From contig CAYTIH010000004.1 in assembly GCA_964437825.1 (NCBI GenBank), positions 14,757 to 78,756 on the forward strand: a stretch of 64,000 nucleotides of DNA, in the 5' to 3' direction. Positions 28,619-37,237 of the stretch are shown here, piece after piece. Every line of letters begins with the position of its first letter. Position 1 is the first letter of the stretch. Source of the DNA: JBJFCE01 sp964437825. GTDB lineage: Bacteria; Bacillota; Clostridia; Lachnospirales; Lachnospiraceae. The translations under genes and the position numbers were made by a program. The notes under the pieces were generated by a model that was given only the letters and a program-made list of their open reading frames with translations, searched no databases and was not told where the DNA came from.

Positions 28619-30007
28619 ATGGGAACAGGAAAAAATGAGAAGATCGTAAAATACAGACGGCCTATGAACCTGAATATTGGAATGCTGATATTCGGGTTTA
28701 TTTTCGTATACATTATATTCTGTGTGATTACTTATTTTCGTACGGAGCATATCGTTGCATATGAGGTAAACGAGGGTTCTCTTTCTACGACCAGCATTTA
28801 TACCGGCATTGCCATCCGGGATGAAAAAATCATTCCCTCAGCCGGTGACGGTTATGTCAATTATTTTGCAAGAGAGGGCGAGAGAATCGCCGCAAATCAT
28901 CTGGTCTATACGATAGACGGCTCCGGTAAATTATCGGAGCTGATGGCTGCATCCGAAGCAGAGAATACCCTGTCGGAAGAAAATTTAAAGGAGCTGCGTC
29001 AGGAATGCATTTCCTTTACCAATAACTTTTCGCCTGAGAGCTTTGATGAAGTATACAGCTTTAAGTACAGCATGGAGGGAACTGTGCTTCAGCTGGCAAG
29101 TACCAATACCCTCGAAAATATCAGTAATCTGAACGACGGAGGGCTGGTCAATTCGGTAAATATGTATTATGCGCCGGAGTCCGGCATTGTGGTATATTCC
29201 GTGGATGGATATGAGGATCTCTCTCCCGAGCAGGTCGATGCTTCTGTGTTCGATATGAACACCTACAATCGAAAGCTTTTGGTCGGGAATGATCTTTTAG
29301 AGCAGGGGGACGAGGCCTATAAGCTGTGTACCTCCGAAACCTGGTACATTGTAATACCGTTAACTGACGAACAGGCAGAGAGCATGGCGGAAGAAAGCGT
29401 CGTCAAAGTTAAATTTCTGAAAAACCAAACAGAGTCATGGGCAAACTTTCGTATCCTGAATAATTCGGACGGACGCTACGGTCTGCTTGAATTCACGAAT
29501 TCCATGATTACCTTCTGTACGGATCGATTTGTTGAAATTGAATTAATCGTGGACGAACAGGAGGGTCTGAAAATTCCTGTTTCTTCTATTGTGGAAAAGG
29601 AATTCTATCTGATTCCTACGGACTATATTGTAACGGGCGAGGACGGCAAATCCAAATGTGTATATCGTCAGATTTATACTAAGGACGGCGGTCTTGAATG
29701 GGAAAAAATATCCGTATCCGTATATGCGGAAATCGACGGAAAAGCCTATGTCGGGGAAGATTCTCTCCAGGGCGGGGATGTTCTCAGAAAGGAAGATTCT
29801 TCCGAAGAAGCAACCGTCAGTGAGCGCGGTACGCTGATCGGCGTATACAATATCAATAAAGGGTATGCGGATTTCAGGCAGATCACGATTTTATACCAGA
29901 ATGACGATTATGCAATCGTGAAATCCAATACCACCTACGGACTTTGCGTCTATGACCATATTGTGCTGGATGCCGACGCTGTTTCTGAGGACGATTTCAT
30001 GAATTGA
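28619..30007 (+). CDS. HlyD-like membrane-anchored protein
   Basis: 462 residues, ATG after AAAAGGA. One membrane helix (about residues 22-42) is followed by an extracytoplasmic beta-rich domain. The segment GIAIRDEKIIPSAGDGYVNYFAREGERIAANHLVYTID resembles a split biotinyl-lipoyl (HlyD/RND adaptor) half. In Firmicutes such proteins occur upstream of sepF without a partner pump. The role is unknown. No transporter ATPase is adjacent here, so an export role is not supported by context. Confidence 0.6.
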   Translation: MGTGKNEKIVKYRRPMNLNIGMLIFGFIFVYIIFCVITYFRTEHIVAYEVNEGSLSTTSIYTGIAIRDEKIIPSAGDGYVNYFAREGERIAANHLVYTIDGSGKLSELMAASEAENTLSEENLKELRQECISFTNNFSPESFDEVYSFKYSMEGTVLQLASTNTLENISNLNDGGLVNSVNMYYAPESGIVVYSVDGYEDLSPEQVDASVFDMNTYNRKLLVGNDLLEQGDEAYKLCTSETWYIVIPLTDEQAESMAEESVVKVKFLKNQTESWANFRILNNSDGRYGLLEFTNSMITFCTDRFVEIELIVDEQEGLKIPVSSIVEKEFYLIPTDYIVTGEDGKSKCVYRQIYTKDGGLEWEKISVSVYAEIDGKAYVGEDSLQGGDVLRKEDSSEEATVSERGTLIGVYNINKGYADFRQITILYQNDDYAIVKSNTTYGLCVYDHIVLDADAVSEDDFMN

Positions 30008-30041
30008 GAACGGAAATGAATGGTTTTTCATAGGAAAACAG

Positions 30042-30070
30042 TTGACATGATAGAAAAAAACATTGATAAT
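30042..30070 (+). promoter_or_regulatory. sigma-A-type promoter for sepF
   Basis: TTGACA (30042-30047), a 17-nt spacer and GATAAT (30065-30070) lie in the 112-nt gap before sepF, about 50 nt before its ATG. Confidence 0.75.
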
Positions 30071-30119
30071 AGGTTTAGTTGTATTATGTAAATCATAAAA
30101 GCACACAAGGAGAATTGCA

Positions 30120-30620
30120 ATGGGTGTTATGGATAAGTTCTTAAATGCTATGAAATTAAATCCGGATGAGGATGACTATGACGATGATGACTACGATACC
30201 GAAGATGATGTAATCACGGAAAGACATCAGAAGAATACATATCGTGATGAAGATGATGACGATTATGATGAAAGATCCAGAAAAACGACTCCGAAGGTAA
30301 CGCAAATGAGACCGGCCAAAAAGCCTCTCGGAAACGGCATGGAAGTGTGTGTCATTAAGCCCACCTCAGTCGAAGATTCCAGAGAAATTACGGATACCTT
30401 GTTATCTAACAGAACCGTTGTTCTGAATCTGGAGGGACTGGATGTGGATATTGCCCAGCGTATCATTGATTTTACATCGGGTTCCACTTATGCGATCAAA
30501 GGAAATCTTCAGAAGATATCCCATTATATTTTTATTATTACACCTGCAAGTGTTGATATTTCAGGAGATTTTCAGGAAATCCTGAGCGGTTCTTTCGATG
30601 TACCCATCCGTAACAAATAG
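30120..30620 (+). CDS. sepF: cell division protein SepF
   Basis: 166 residues with a good AAGGAG site. The N-terminus is a membrane-binding amphipathic helix (MGVMDKFLNAMKLN). A long Asp/Glu-rich linker (residues 17-60) follows, then the SepF core with VCVIKPTSVEDSREITDTLL, VVLNLEGLD and RIIDFTSGSTYAIKG. SepF tethers FtsZ to the membrane in Firmicutes. It has its own promoter and ends at a strong terminator. Confidence 0.95.
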   Translation: MGVMDKFLNAMKLNPDEDDYDDDDYDTEDDVITERHQKNTYRDEDDDDYDERSRKTTPKVTQMRPAKKPLGNGMEVCVIKPTSVEDSREITDTLLSNRTVVLNLEGLDVDIAQRIIDFTSGSTYAIKGNLQKISHYIFIITPASVDISGDFQEILSGSFDVPIRNK

Positions 30621-30632
30621 GATACGAAAGAC

Positions 30633-30680
30633 AGAGAAACAACTCCGAGTAGTTTTCCGGCTCGGAGTTGTTTCTCTATT
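30633..30680 (+). terminator. rho-independent terminator after sepF
   Basis: A 16-bp perfect stem, GAGAAACAACTCCGAG paired with CTCGGAGTTGTTTCTC (30633-30648 and 30661-30676), encloses a 12-nt loop and is followed by ATTT. Confidence 0.85.
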
Positions 30681-30712
30681 TGATCAAAATCAGACAAAAG
30701 AATGGAGCAGTT

Positions 30713-31822
30713 ATGGAAGAAAGATTAACCATTCAGGTCAATAAAAAACCGGCTTATGATATTGTATATCAGGAGGATTTTCAGGCTCTGAAAGCAGATC
30801 TGCTTGCAATGGAGCTGCAAAAGCAGAAAATTTGCATTGTCACGGATTCCAATGTCGGCCCTTTATATGCGGCGCAGGTCCGCGATAGTATTCTTGATAC
30901 CTGTACCCATGTGGACATTTTTACCTTTCAGGCGGGAGAAATGAGCAAAAATCTCGATACGGTAAAAGAATTGTATCGTTTTTTAATAGAGCGTCATTAC
31001 GTAAGAAAGGATATCCTATTGGCCCTGGGCGGCGGCGTGGTAGGGGATTTATGCGGATACGCCGCAGCAACCTACTTAAGAGGCGTTGCCTTTATTCAGG
31101 TTCCGACCACGCTTCTTGCGCAGGTGGACAGCTCCATTGGCGGAAAAACCGGAGTTGACTTTGAACAGTACAAAAATATGGTCGGGGCTTTCCATATGCC
31201 CAAGCTTGTCTATATGAATCTGAGTGTACTGAAGGATCTGGAAGATCGTCAGTATTTTTCCGGTTTTGCCGAAGTCATGAAATCTGCACTGATCAGGGAT
31301 GCCATTTTTTATGAATGGCTGATTGAAAACATGTACGAAATCTGCGAACGTGATATTACGGTTCTTAAGGAAATGGTATATCGCTGTAACCAGATCAAAA
31401 AGAGTGTTGTGGAAAAGGATCCGACCGAGCAGGGGGAGCGGGCATTGCTAAACCTCGGTCATACGCTTGGACACGCAATCGAAAAATACAAAAATTTTGA
31501 GCTGCTGCACGGCGAATGCGTTGCGCTTGGCTGCGTTGCGGCTGCATATATTTCCTGGAAAAAAGAGCTTCTGTCCATGGAGGAATATTACGAAATCAGA
31601 GATATGTTTGTTCCTTTCAATCTGCCCATCACAATTGACGACATTGAACCGGAAAAGATTGTAGCATTGACAAAATCCGATAAAAAGATGGAAGCCGGAC
31701 ATATTAAGTTTATCTTGCTCAAAAAGATCGGTAAAGCATTTATTTCAACGGAAGTAACCGAGGAAGAAATGCTAAATGCCGTAAAAGAAATTTATTTTGA
31801 CGATGAGGATGCACGGGCATGA
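30713..31822 (+). CDS. aroB: 3-dehydroquinate synthase
   Basis: 369 residues; the ATG at 30713 with GGAG upstream is preferred to 30668, which falls inside the terminator. It is the second step of the shikimate pathway and is NAD- and metal-dependent. Motifs are ALGGGVVGDLCGYAAATYLRG, PTTLLAQVDSSIGGKTGVD, the metal ligand FAEVMKSALI and the LNLGHTLGHAIE pair, with HGECVALG. It overlaps lspA by 4 nt. It has no other aro neighbours. Confidence 0.96.
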   Translation: MEERLTIQVNKKPAYDIVYQEDFQALKADLLAMELQKQKICIVTDSNVGPLYAAQVRDSILDTCTHVDIFTFQAGEMSKNLDTVKELYRFLIERHYVRKDILLALGGGVVGDLCGYAAATYLRGVAFIQVPTTLLAQVDSSIGGKTGVDFEQYKNMVGAFHMPKLVYMNLSVLKDLEDRQYFSGFAEVMKSALIRDAIFYEWLIENMYEICERDITVLKEMVYRCNQIKKSVVEKDPTEQGERALLNLGHTLGHAIEKYKNFELLHGECVALGCVAAAYISWKKELLSMEEYYEIRDMFVPFNLPITIDDIEPEKIVALTKSDKKMEAGHIKFILLKKIGKAFISTEVTEEEMLNAVKEIYFDDEDARA

Positions 31823-32385
31823 AAAACAAGAAAAAATGGCTGATAGCCTTAGATATCATTTTATTCATGATACTGATTTTTCTGGATCAGTTTACCAAAT
31901 ATCTGGCAATCCGGAATTTAAAGGACGGCCGGGACATCAGACTGATCAAGGATGTTTTTGAACTGCATTATCTGGAAAACAGAGGCGCTGCCTTTGGAAT
32001 GCTTCAAAACCAGAAGATTTTCTTTATTTTTATAGCCTTTGTAATTCTGGCTGCAATCTGTTACATTATTTATCGAATGCCGAATAAAAAGAAATATACG
32101 GCTTTTCATATTCTTTTGGCTATGATCGCATCGGGCGCTGTCGGCAACATGATCGACAGATTCCGCTATGATTATGTTGTGGATTTTCTGTACTTTAAAC
32201 TGATTCATTTCCCGATTTTTAATGTAGCGGACATTTATGTGACCTGTGCAACTATTCTGCTTGCGATCCTGTTTATTTTTGTATATCAGGAAGAAGACCT
32301 TCACTTTTTAAGCATCCGGCCAAAAAAATACCGTGAAGTCAGGGATGCATCCAAAGAGGAGCAAAAGACCGGCAATGGCAAGTGA
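31819..32385 (+). CDS. lspA: lipoprotein signal peptidase II
   Basis: 188 residues with four membrane segments. The catalytic aspartates are in GNMIDRFRYDYVVDFL and FNVADIYV. It cleaves prolipoprotein signal peptides at the lipobox cysteine. An unusual hydrophilic C-terminal tail of about 25 residues follows the last helix. It overlaps aroB (4 nt) and the RluD gene (11 nt), a common clostridial pair. Confidence 0.95.
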   Translation: MKNKKKWLIALDIILFMILIFLDQFTKYLAIRNLKDGRDIRLIKDVFELHYLENRGAAFGMLQNQKIFFIFIAFVILAAICYIIYRMPNKKKYTAFHILLAMIASGAVGNMIDRFRYDYVVDFLYFKLIHFPIFNVADIYVTCATILLAILFIFVYQEEDLHFLSIRPKKYREVRDASKEEQKTGNGK

Positions 32386-33325
32386 AAAACAACTGATCCG
32401 CTATACAATTACAGAGGAGCAGGATGGAGAACGGATTGATAAATGCCTGACCCATTTGATTGATTATATATCCAGATCCAATATTCAAAAACGGATTAAG
32501 GGACAGCAGGTATTCGTGAACGGAGCGGCGGTAAAACCAAGTTATCAGGTCAGCGCCGGAGACGAAATCAGCTTACAGGTCCCCGAAAACGAGGAACCGG
32601 ACATTCCGGCCGAAGATATTCCGCTTGATATTCTGTATGAGGACGAGGATATTCTAATTGTAAATAAGCCCAAAAATATGGTTGTTCATCCTGCCGCAGG
32701 CCATTATACCGGAACGCTGGTAAATGCCGTTATGTTCCATTGCAAGGACAGCCTTTCCGGAATCAACGGCGTGCTGCGGCCCGGAATCGTCCACAGGATT
32801 GATAAGGACACCACCGGTTCCGTAATCATCTGTAAAAACGACATGGCGCATCTGCATATTGCGTCCCAGCTAAAGGAGCACAGCATTACCAGAGTATACC
32901 ATGCAATCTGTTATGGTGTCATAAAGGAAGATGAGGGAACCATTGATAAAATGATCGGACGCGATACTCAGGACCGAAAAAAAATGGCGGTTGTTACCCA
33001 AAACGGCAAACGTGCTGTGACTCATTATAGGGTATTACAGCGTTTTCGCGATTACACTTATATCGAATGCCGTCTGGAAACCGGAAGAACACATCAGATT
33101 CGCGTTCATATGTCCTCCATCGGTCATCCGCTGTTGGGGGATTCGGTTTATACTTCCAGAAAACCCTGCTTTCATTTGGAAGGGCAGACCCTCCACGCAA
33201 AGACCATCGGCTTCATTCATCCCGGAACCGGCCGATATCTTGAAGTGGACGCCCCTTTACCCGAATATTTCAGACATTTACTTGAGATCCTGCAGCCTGC
33301 AAATCTCAAAGCCCAAGCACACTAA
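32375..33325 (+). CDS. RluA-family rRNA/tRNA pseudouridine synthase (RluD-like)
   Basis: 316 residues, ATG at 32375. The N-terminal S4 RNA-binding domain covers about residues 10-70. The catalytic aspartate is in VHRIDKDTTGSVI, with the RxHQIRVHM segment (GRTHQIRVHM) later. The pairing with lspA matches B. subtilis ylyB. A terminator follows the stop. Confidence 0.94.
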   Translation: MASEKQLIRYTITEEQDGERIDKCLTHLIDYISRSNIQKRIKGQQVFVNGAAVKPSYQVSAGDEISLQVPENEEPDIPAEDIPLDILYEDEDILIVNKPKNMVVHPAAGHYTGTLVNAVMFHCKDSLSGINGVLRPGIVHRIDKDTTGSVIICKNDMAHLHIASQLKEHSITRVYHAICYGVIKEDEGTIDKMIGRDTQDRKKMAVVTQNGKRAVTHYRVLQRFRDYTYIECRLETGRTHQIRVHMSSIGHPLLGDSVYTSRKPCFHLEGQTLHAKTIGFIHPGTGRYLEVDAPLPEYFRHLLEILQPANLKAQAH

Positions 33326-33340
33326 CAGAATTTGGAAGGC

Positions 33341-33368
33341 GGAATCCCGTGGGATTCCTCTTTTTTTG
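33341..33368 (+). terminator. rho-independent terminator after the aroB-lspA-rluD operon
   Basis: GGAATCCC-GT-GGGATTCC is followed by TCTTTTTTT. It ends the aroB-lspA-rluD run. Confidence 0.88.
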
Positions 33369-33369
33369 A

Positions 33370-33398
33370 TTGAAGCCCATCCTAATGTAAGGTATAAT
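33370..33398 (+). promoter_or_regulatory. promoter of the cytidylate-kinase-like gene
   Basis: TTGAAG at 33370-33375, 17-nt spacer, TATAAT at 33393-33398, about 50 nt before the gene start and directly after a terminator. Confidence 0.7.
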
Positions 33399-33446
33399 AA
33401 AAGTAGATTTTCGCTATAAACAAATACAAAAAAAGGGGTGAAGCAT

Positions 33447-34073
33447 ATGGAAACGATTATTACAATCGGCAGACAATTTGGGTCCAGCGGACACGAAATC
33501 GGTCAAAAGTTAGCGGAATACTTTAACATCAAGTATTACGACAAGGAGCTTCTTACAAGAGCCGCGAAAGAAAGCGGTTATTGTGAAGAAATGCTTCAGA
33601 ATAATGACGAACGTCCTACCAATTCTTTTTTGTATAATCTGGTTATGGATACCTATTCCTTTGGCTATAACACATCTTCCTTTGTGGATATGCCGATCAG
33701 CCACAAGGTATTCCTGGCACAGTTTGATACAATCAAAAAGATTGCTGATGAAGGGCCGTGCGTCATTGTAGGCCGCTGCTCAGATTATGCGCTGGCAGAT
33801 TATAAAAACTGCCTGAACATCTTCATTCATGCGGATGAAGACTTCAAGATCAGACATATTATGGAGAAGTATCAGCTTACCGAAGCAAAGGCCAAGGATA
33901 TGATGGTCAAAAAGGATAAGCAAAGACAAAGCTACTATAATTATTATTCTTCTAAGAAATGGGGCAGAGCGGACAGCTATGATCTGACCGTCAACAGTGC
34001 AAAGCTGGGGATTGAAGGCACTGTAAAGCTAATCATTCAATATGTCGAAGATTTTGAAAAAAGAGATAAGTAA
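33447..34073 (+). CDS. cytidylate kinase-like family protein
   Basis: 208 residues, ATG at 33447 after AAAGGGG. The start METIITIGRQFGSSGHEIGQKLAE holds a nucleotide-kinase P-loop variant (GRQFGSSG). PCVIVGRCSDYAL and the RQSYYNYYSSKKWG segment define this family, which is common in gut Firmicutes and distinct from true CMP kinase Cmk. Nucleotide substrate is not established. It appears monocistronic. Confidence 0.8.
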   Translation: METIITIGRQFGSSGHEIGQKLAEYFNIKYYDKELLTRAAKESGYCEEMLQNNDERPTNSFLYNLVMDTYSFGYNTSSFVDMPISHKVFLAQFDTIKKIADEGPCVIVGRCSDYALADYKNCLNIFIHADEDFKIRHIMEKYQLTEAKAKDMMVKKDKQRQSYYNYYSSKKWGRADSYDLTVNSAKLGIEGTVKLIIQYVEDFEKRDK

Positions 34074-34129
34074 ATTACGCAAAAATAAAATTACCTGAGA
34101 ATTAAAACATAAGAAATACGGAGAGAACT

Positions 34130-36049
34130 ATGCTACATAAAAGATTCAAAAAAGTACTGAAACAACTAACCGCGCTTCTTTGCGCAATCTGCATTTTTGC
34201 AGCAGGAGATATTCATGCCCAGGCAAAGGATAAAAGTACTGCAATCGGTATCGGTATTGATGTATCCAGATACCAAAATGATATCGACTGGAATGCGGTT
34301 GCTGCAAGCGGTGTCCGGTTTTCCTTTATCCGGGTCGGCTCCACAAAGTACGGAATTGATGCCAAATTCCATCAGAATATGATTATGGCTAATGCCGCCG
34401 GGATCAAAACGGGTGTCTACATTTATTCCTATGCACTGAATGCAGAGCAGGCGGCCGCAGAAGCGATGTTTGTGTTAAATGCAGTGCAGAACTATACCGT
34501 CAATATGCCTATCGTCATTGATATTGAAGATTCCACACAAAAAGCGCTGACTCCTGCACAGCAATCAGAAATTGCCAATACCTTCTGTGCCATTATCGAG
34601 TCCGCCGGCTACTACCCAATGGTATACGCCAGCAAAAACTGGTTTTTGACCAGAATGGGGCCGATTGCTTATGATAAGTGGGTTGCGCAATACAATGAAA
34701 GCTGTGATATAGAGGATGCTGCTTTCTGGCAGGCAACCAGCTCTGGAGTACTTCCCGGCATTGCAGGCTCTGTCGATATTGATTATCAGTATAAGGATCT
34801 GTCTGCAAGTATTATTCCGTACGGCTTTTTATATCGAAAAGGTAATTTTTATTTTTACGAGAATTACAAAATGAAGACAAATTCCTTTGTCAATTTTGAT
34901 AACGGTATGTTCTTTGTAGACGAATGGGGTCGTCGTGTCACAGGCTTTTACCCGATTGGCGGAAATATGTATTTCTTTAATCAGGACGGCCTGATGCTGA
35001 CAGGTCTGCAAACCCTTGCCGGCAATACCTATTATTTTGGTCTTGACGGTAAAATGGCAATCGGTCTTACCTCCATCGGCGATCAGATTTTTATGTTCGA
35101 TACAAACGGATGTATGTATCGGGGTTGGCTGAGTTCGGATGCGCTTTATTACTTCTATGACGACGGACACATGGCTCTCGGCTTATCGGCAATCGGAACG
35201 GATTATTATTACTTCGACGCAACCGGCCGCCTGTGCGTGGGCTGGCAGGATATTGCCGGTGCAAAGTATTTCTTTAATCCTGTGGGCGGTAAGATGATGT
35301 ACGGCTGGATCAGCGACGGTACAGGAACGTTTTATACCGATTCCAGCGGTAAGATGTCAACCGGCATTATCGTTGTCGATGATGCGGTCTACAATATGGG
35401 AATCGACGGCAGAATGTTGTTTGGCTGGCAAACGGTTAATGGTGCGGATTGCTTCTTTGATCTCACAAGCGGAAAAATGCTGACAGGATGGAACATCATC
35501 GGAACGGATACCTATTACTTTGATCCTGCATCAGGTGCTAAGCAGACCGGATGGCTGAACTTAAACGGAAGTACCTATTATCTCGGTGCGGACGGAAAGC
35601 TTCGGATCGGCGTACAGACCATTGAAAATGCAGTTTATTATTTCGGTACGGACGGGAAGCTTCAGACAGGCTTTGTTTCCGACGGTATCAATACGTTCTA
35701 TTTTGATCCTGCGACTGCCGTACAGTGCAGAGGATGGACATTCGTCGGCACGGATACCTATTTCTTTGCCATGGACAGCGGTATCATGTATACCGGACTC
35801 ATGACCATAGGTGACCGGACGTATTTGTTTGACGCATCCGGAAAAATGCTGACAGGATGGCAGGTAATCGGAGGTCTGAAATTCTATTTCGGACCGGACG
35901 GTGCGATGATGAAAGGCATGATCAATGACGGAACAGGCATTTATTATCTGGACCCGGCTGACGGACATCTGGTTACCAACACAGTTCTTGTCATTGACAA
36001 TGTGACTTATATGTTTGATGCAAACGGAATCATTACGCTAGTGCAGTAA
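34130..36049 (+). CDS. secreted GH25 lysozyme with C-terminal cell-wall-binding repeats
   Basis: 639 residues, ATG after CGGAGAG. It has a signal peptide with likely cleavage after HAQA near residue 32. The GH25 (Cpl-1-type) muramidase domain runs from about residue 40 to 225, with GIDVSRYQNDIDW and PIVIDIEDS carrying the catalytic acidic residues. From residue 235 to the end, some 18-20 tandem ~20-residue units of the type G-[WF]-x-x-x-x-G-x-x-Y-Y-F-x-x-x-G-x-M match choline/cell-wall-binding repeats. It should cleave host or competitor peptidoglycan at the surface. Confidence 0.9.
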   Translation: MLHKRFKKVLKQLTALLCAICIFAAGDIHAQAKDKSTAIGIGIDVSRYQNDIDWNAVAASGVRFSFIRVGSTKYGIDAKFHQNMIMANAAGIKTGVYIYSYALNAEQAAAEAMFVLNAVQNYTVNMPIVIDIEDSTQKALTPAQQSEIANTFCAIIESAGYYPMVYASKNWFLTRMGPIAYDKWVAQYNESCDIEDAAFWQATSSGVLPGIAGSVDIDYQYKDLSASIIPYGFLYRKGNFYFYENYKMKTNSFVNFDNGMFFVDEWGRRVTGFYPIGGNMYFFNQDGLMLTGLQTLAGNTYYFGLDGKMAIGLTSIGDQIFMFDTNGCMYRGWLSSDALYYFYDDGHMALGLSAIGTDYYYFDATGRLCVGWQDIAGAKYFFNPVGGKMMYGWISDGTGTFYTDSSGKMSTGIIVVDDAVYNMGIDGRMLFGWQTVNGADCFFDLTSGKMLTGWNIIGTDTYYFDPASGAKQTGWLNLNGSTYYLGADGKLRIGVQTIENAVYYFGTDGKLQTGFVSDGINTFYFDPATAVQCRGWTFVGTDTYFFAMDSGIMYTGLMTIGDRTYLFDASGKMLTGWQVIGGLKFYFGPDGAMMKGMINDGTGIYYLDPADGHLVTNTVLVIDNVTYMFDANGIITLVQ

Positions 36050-36098
36050 TCAGCAGATCTTTGGCAGATCATTTTCGGTAGATCATTTTAAAAAAAAG

Positions 36099-36127
36099 TT
36101 GACAAATGCGAGAGTCACTGCTATTAT
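36099..36127 (+). promoter_or_regulatory. promoter of the rplU-prp-rpmA operon
   Basis: TTGACA (36099-36104), 17-nt spacer, TATTAT (36122-36127). It precedes a 100-nt leader. Confidence 0.75.
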
Positions 36128-36134
36128 GTATGAG

Positions 36135-36232
36135 TATGCCGCGTAACTAGGTTTTAAGATTATGATTATTTTCATAACACCAAAGTTAGCGAGTAAAACC
36201 GGGAATTCGGTTAGATATAGGAGGTGTTCCCT
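36135..36232 (+). ncRNA. probable ribosomal protein L21 leader
   Basis: About 100 nt lie between the promoter and rplU without an ORF. Position and size match the L21 leader motif of Firmicutes, an autoregulatory site. The AACTAGGTTTT and AAAACCGGG segments can pair. The assignment rests mainly on position; a covariance search was not possible. Confidence 0.5.
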
Positions 36233-36538
36233 ATGTACGCTATTATAGCAACAGGTGGTAAACAGTACAAAGTTTCTGAAGGTGACGTTATCAAAGTTGA
36301 AAAGCTTGATGTTGAAGAAGGAGCTTCTGTTACTTTTGATCAGGTAATTGCTGTAAGCGATAAAGACCTTAAGGTTGGTGAAGACGTGGCAAAGGCAAGC
36401 GTCGAAGCTACTGCTCTTGAGCAGGGGAAAGGCAAAAAGGTTATCGTTTATAAGTATAAGAGAAAAACCGGTTACCACAAAAAGAATGGTCATAGACAAG
36501 CATACACTAAGGTTAAGATCGACAAGATCAACGCATAA
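36233..36538 (+). CDS. rplU: 50S ribosomal protein L21
   Basis: 101 residues, ATG at 36233 after AGGAGGTG. The start MYAIIATGGKQYKVSEGD and the C-terminal KRKTGYHKKNGHRQ rRNA-binding motif are diagnostic. It leads rplU-prp-rpmA. Confidence 0.98.
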   Translation: MYAIIATGGKQYKVSEGDVIKVEKLDVEEGASVTFDQVIAVSDKDLKVGEDVAKASVEATALEQGKGKKVIVYKYKRKTGYHKKNGHRQAYTKVKIDKINA

Positions 36539-36553
36539 TTAGTGATTTGAAAT

Positions 36554-36889
36554 ATGACAACGATTACAGTTTTAAAATCAGAATCCGGAATCTATAAAGG
36601 CTTTTATTGCATGGGGCATGCCGCAAGCAGACGTTTCTTTTTTGAAAAGGATATGGTTTGTGCAGCCGCATCGGTATTGGTCATAAATACGATTAATTCA
36701 TTAGAAGAGTTATCAAAGGATCCGTTGACGCTTGTTACCAATGAGCAGACCGGTTTTATCAAATGCGATTTTCCGGTTGCTTTGTCGGACAGCGGACGTA
36801 TTCTCATGGATTCCATGGTTCTGGGCTTACAGGGTATTGAAACACAATACGGTAAGAAATATTTATCAGTAAACTTTAAGGAGGTGTAA
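36554..36889 (+). CDS. prp: ribosomal-processing cysteine protease Prp
   Basis: 111 residues. Catalytic His22 lies in MGHAASR and Cys36 in DMVCAAASVLV. Prp removes the N-terminal extension of L27 in Firmicutes and relatives. Its target, encoded 4 nt downstream, has the matching site, so the pair is self-consistent. Confidence 0.93.
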   Translation: MTTITVLKSESGIYKGFYCMGHAASRRFFFEKDMVCAAASVLVINTINSLEELSKDPLTLVTNEQTGFIKCDFPVALSDSGRILMDSMVLGLQGIETQYGKKYLSVNFKEV

Positions 36890-36892
36890 ACC

Positions 36893-37177
36893 ATGTTGAA
36901 TATGAACCTTCAATTTTTTGCTCATAAAAAGGGAGTTGGTTCTACTAAGAACGGCAGAGATTCCGAGTCTAAGAGATTAGGCGCGAAGAGAGCTGACGGA
37001 CAGTTCGTAAAAGCAGGCAACATTTTATACAGACAGCGCGGAACCAAGATTCATCCCGGTGTTAACGTTGGAATCGGCGGTGATGATACATTATTCGCAT
37101 TAGTGGATGGTGTCCTGAGATTCGAAAGAAAAGGAAGAGACAAGAAACAGGCTTCCGTATATCCGGTAGAGAAATAA
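36893..37177 (+). CDS. rpmA: 50S ribosomal protein L27 with Prp-cleavable extension
   Basis: 94 residues, with an AAGGAGGTG site. The start MLNMNLQFFAHKKGVGSTKNG contains LQFF followed by AHKKG, the known cleavage context of Prp. After cleavage the N-terminal A-H-K-K-G reaches the peptidyl-transferase centre. A hairpin terminator follows. Confidence 0.98.
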   Translation: MLNMNLQFFAHKKGVGSTKNGRDSESKRLGAKRADGQFVKAGNILYRQRGTKIHPGVNVGIGGDDTLFALVDGVLRFERKGRDKKQASVYPVEK

Positions 37178-37189
37178 TACGATCTGAAA

Positions 37190-37222
37190 GAGCTTCAAAC
37201 AAACACGTTTGGAGCTCTATTT
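37190..37222 (+). terminator. terminator or attenuator between rpmA and obgE
   Basis: GAGCTTCAAAC (37190-37200) pairs with GTTTGGAGCTC (37207-37217) with one G-U pair, then TATTTTTG. obgE starts 16 nt later, so it may only reduce read-through. Confidence 0.75.
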
Positions 37223-37237
37223 TTGAAAGGAAACAAC

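Noticed and set aside
34829..36049. Long repeats within the lysozyme gene taken as a possible CRISPR-like or tandem DNA repeat
   Set aside because: The periodicity (~60 nt) is in phase with the reading frame and reflects cell-wall-binding protein repeats; DNA units vary.
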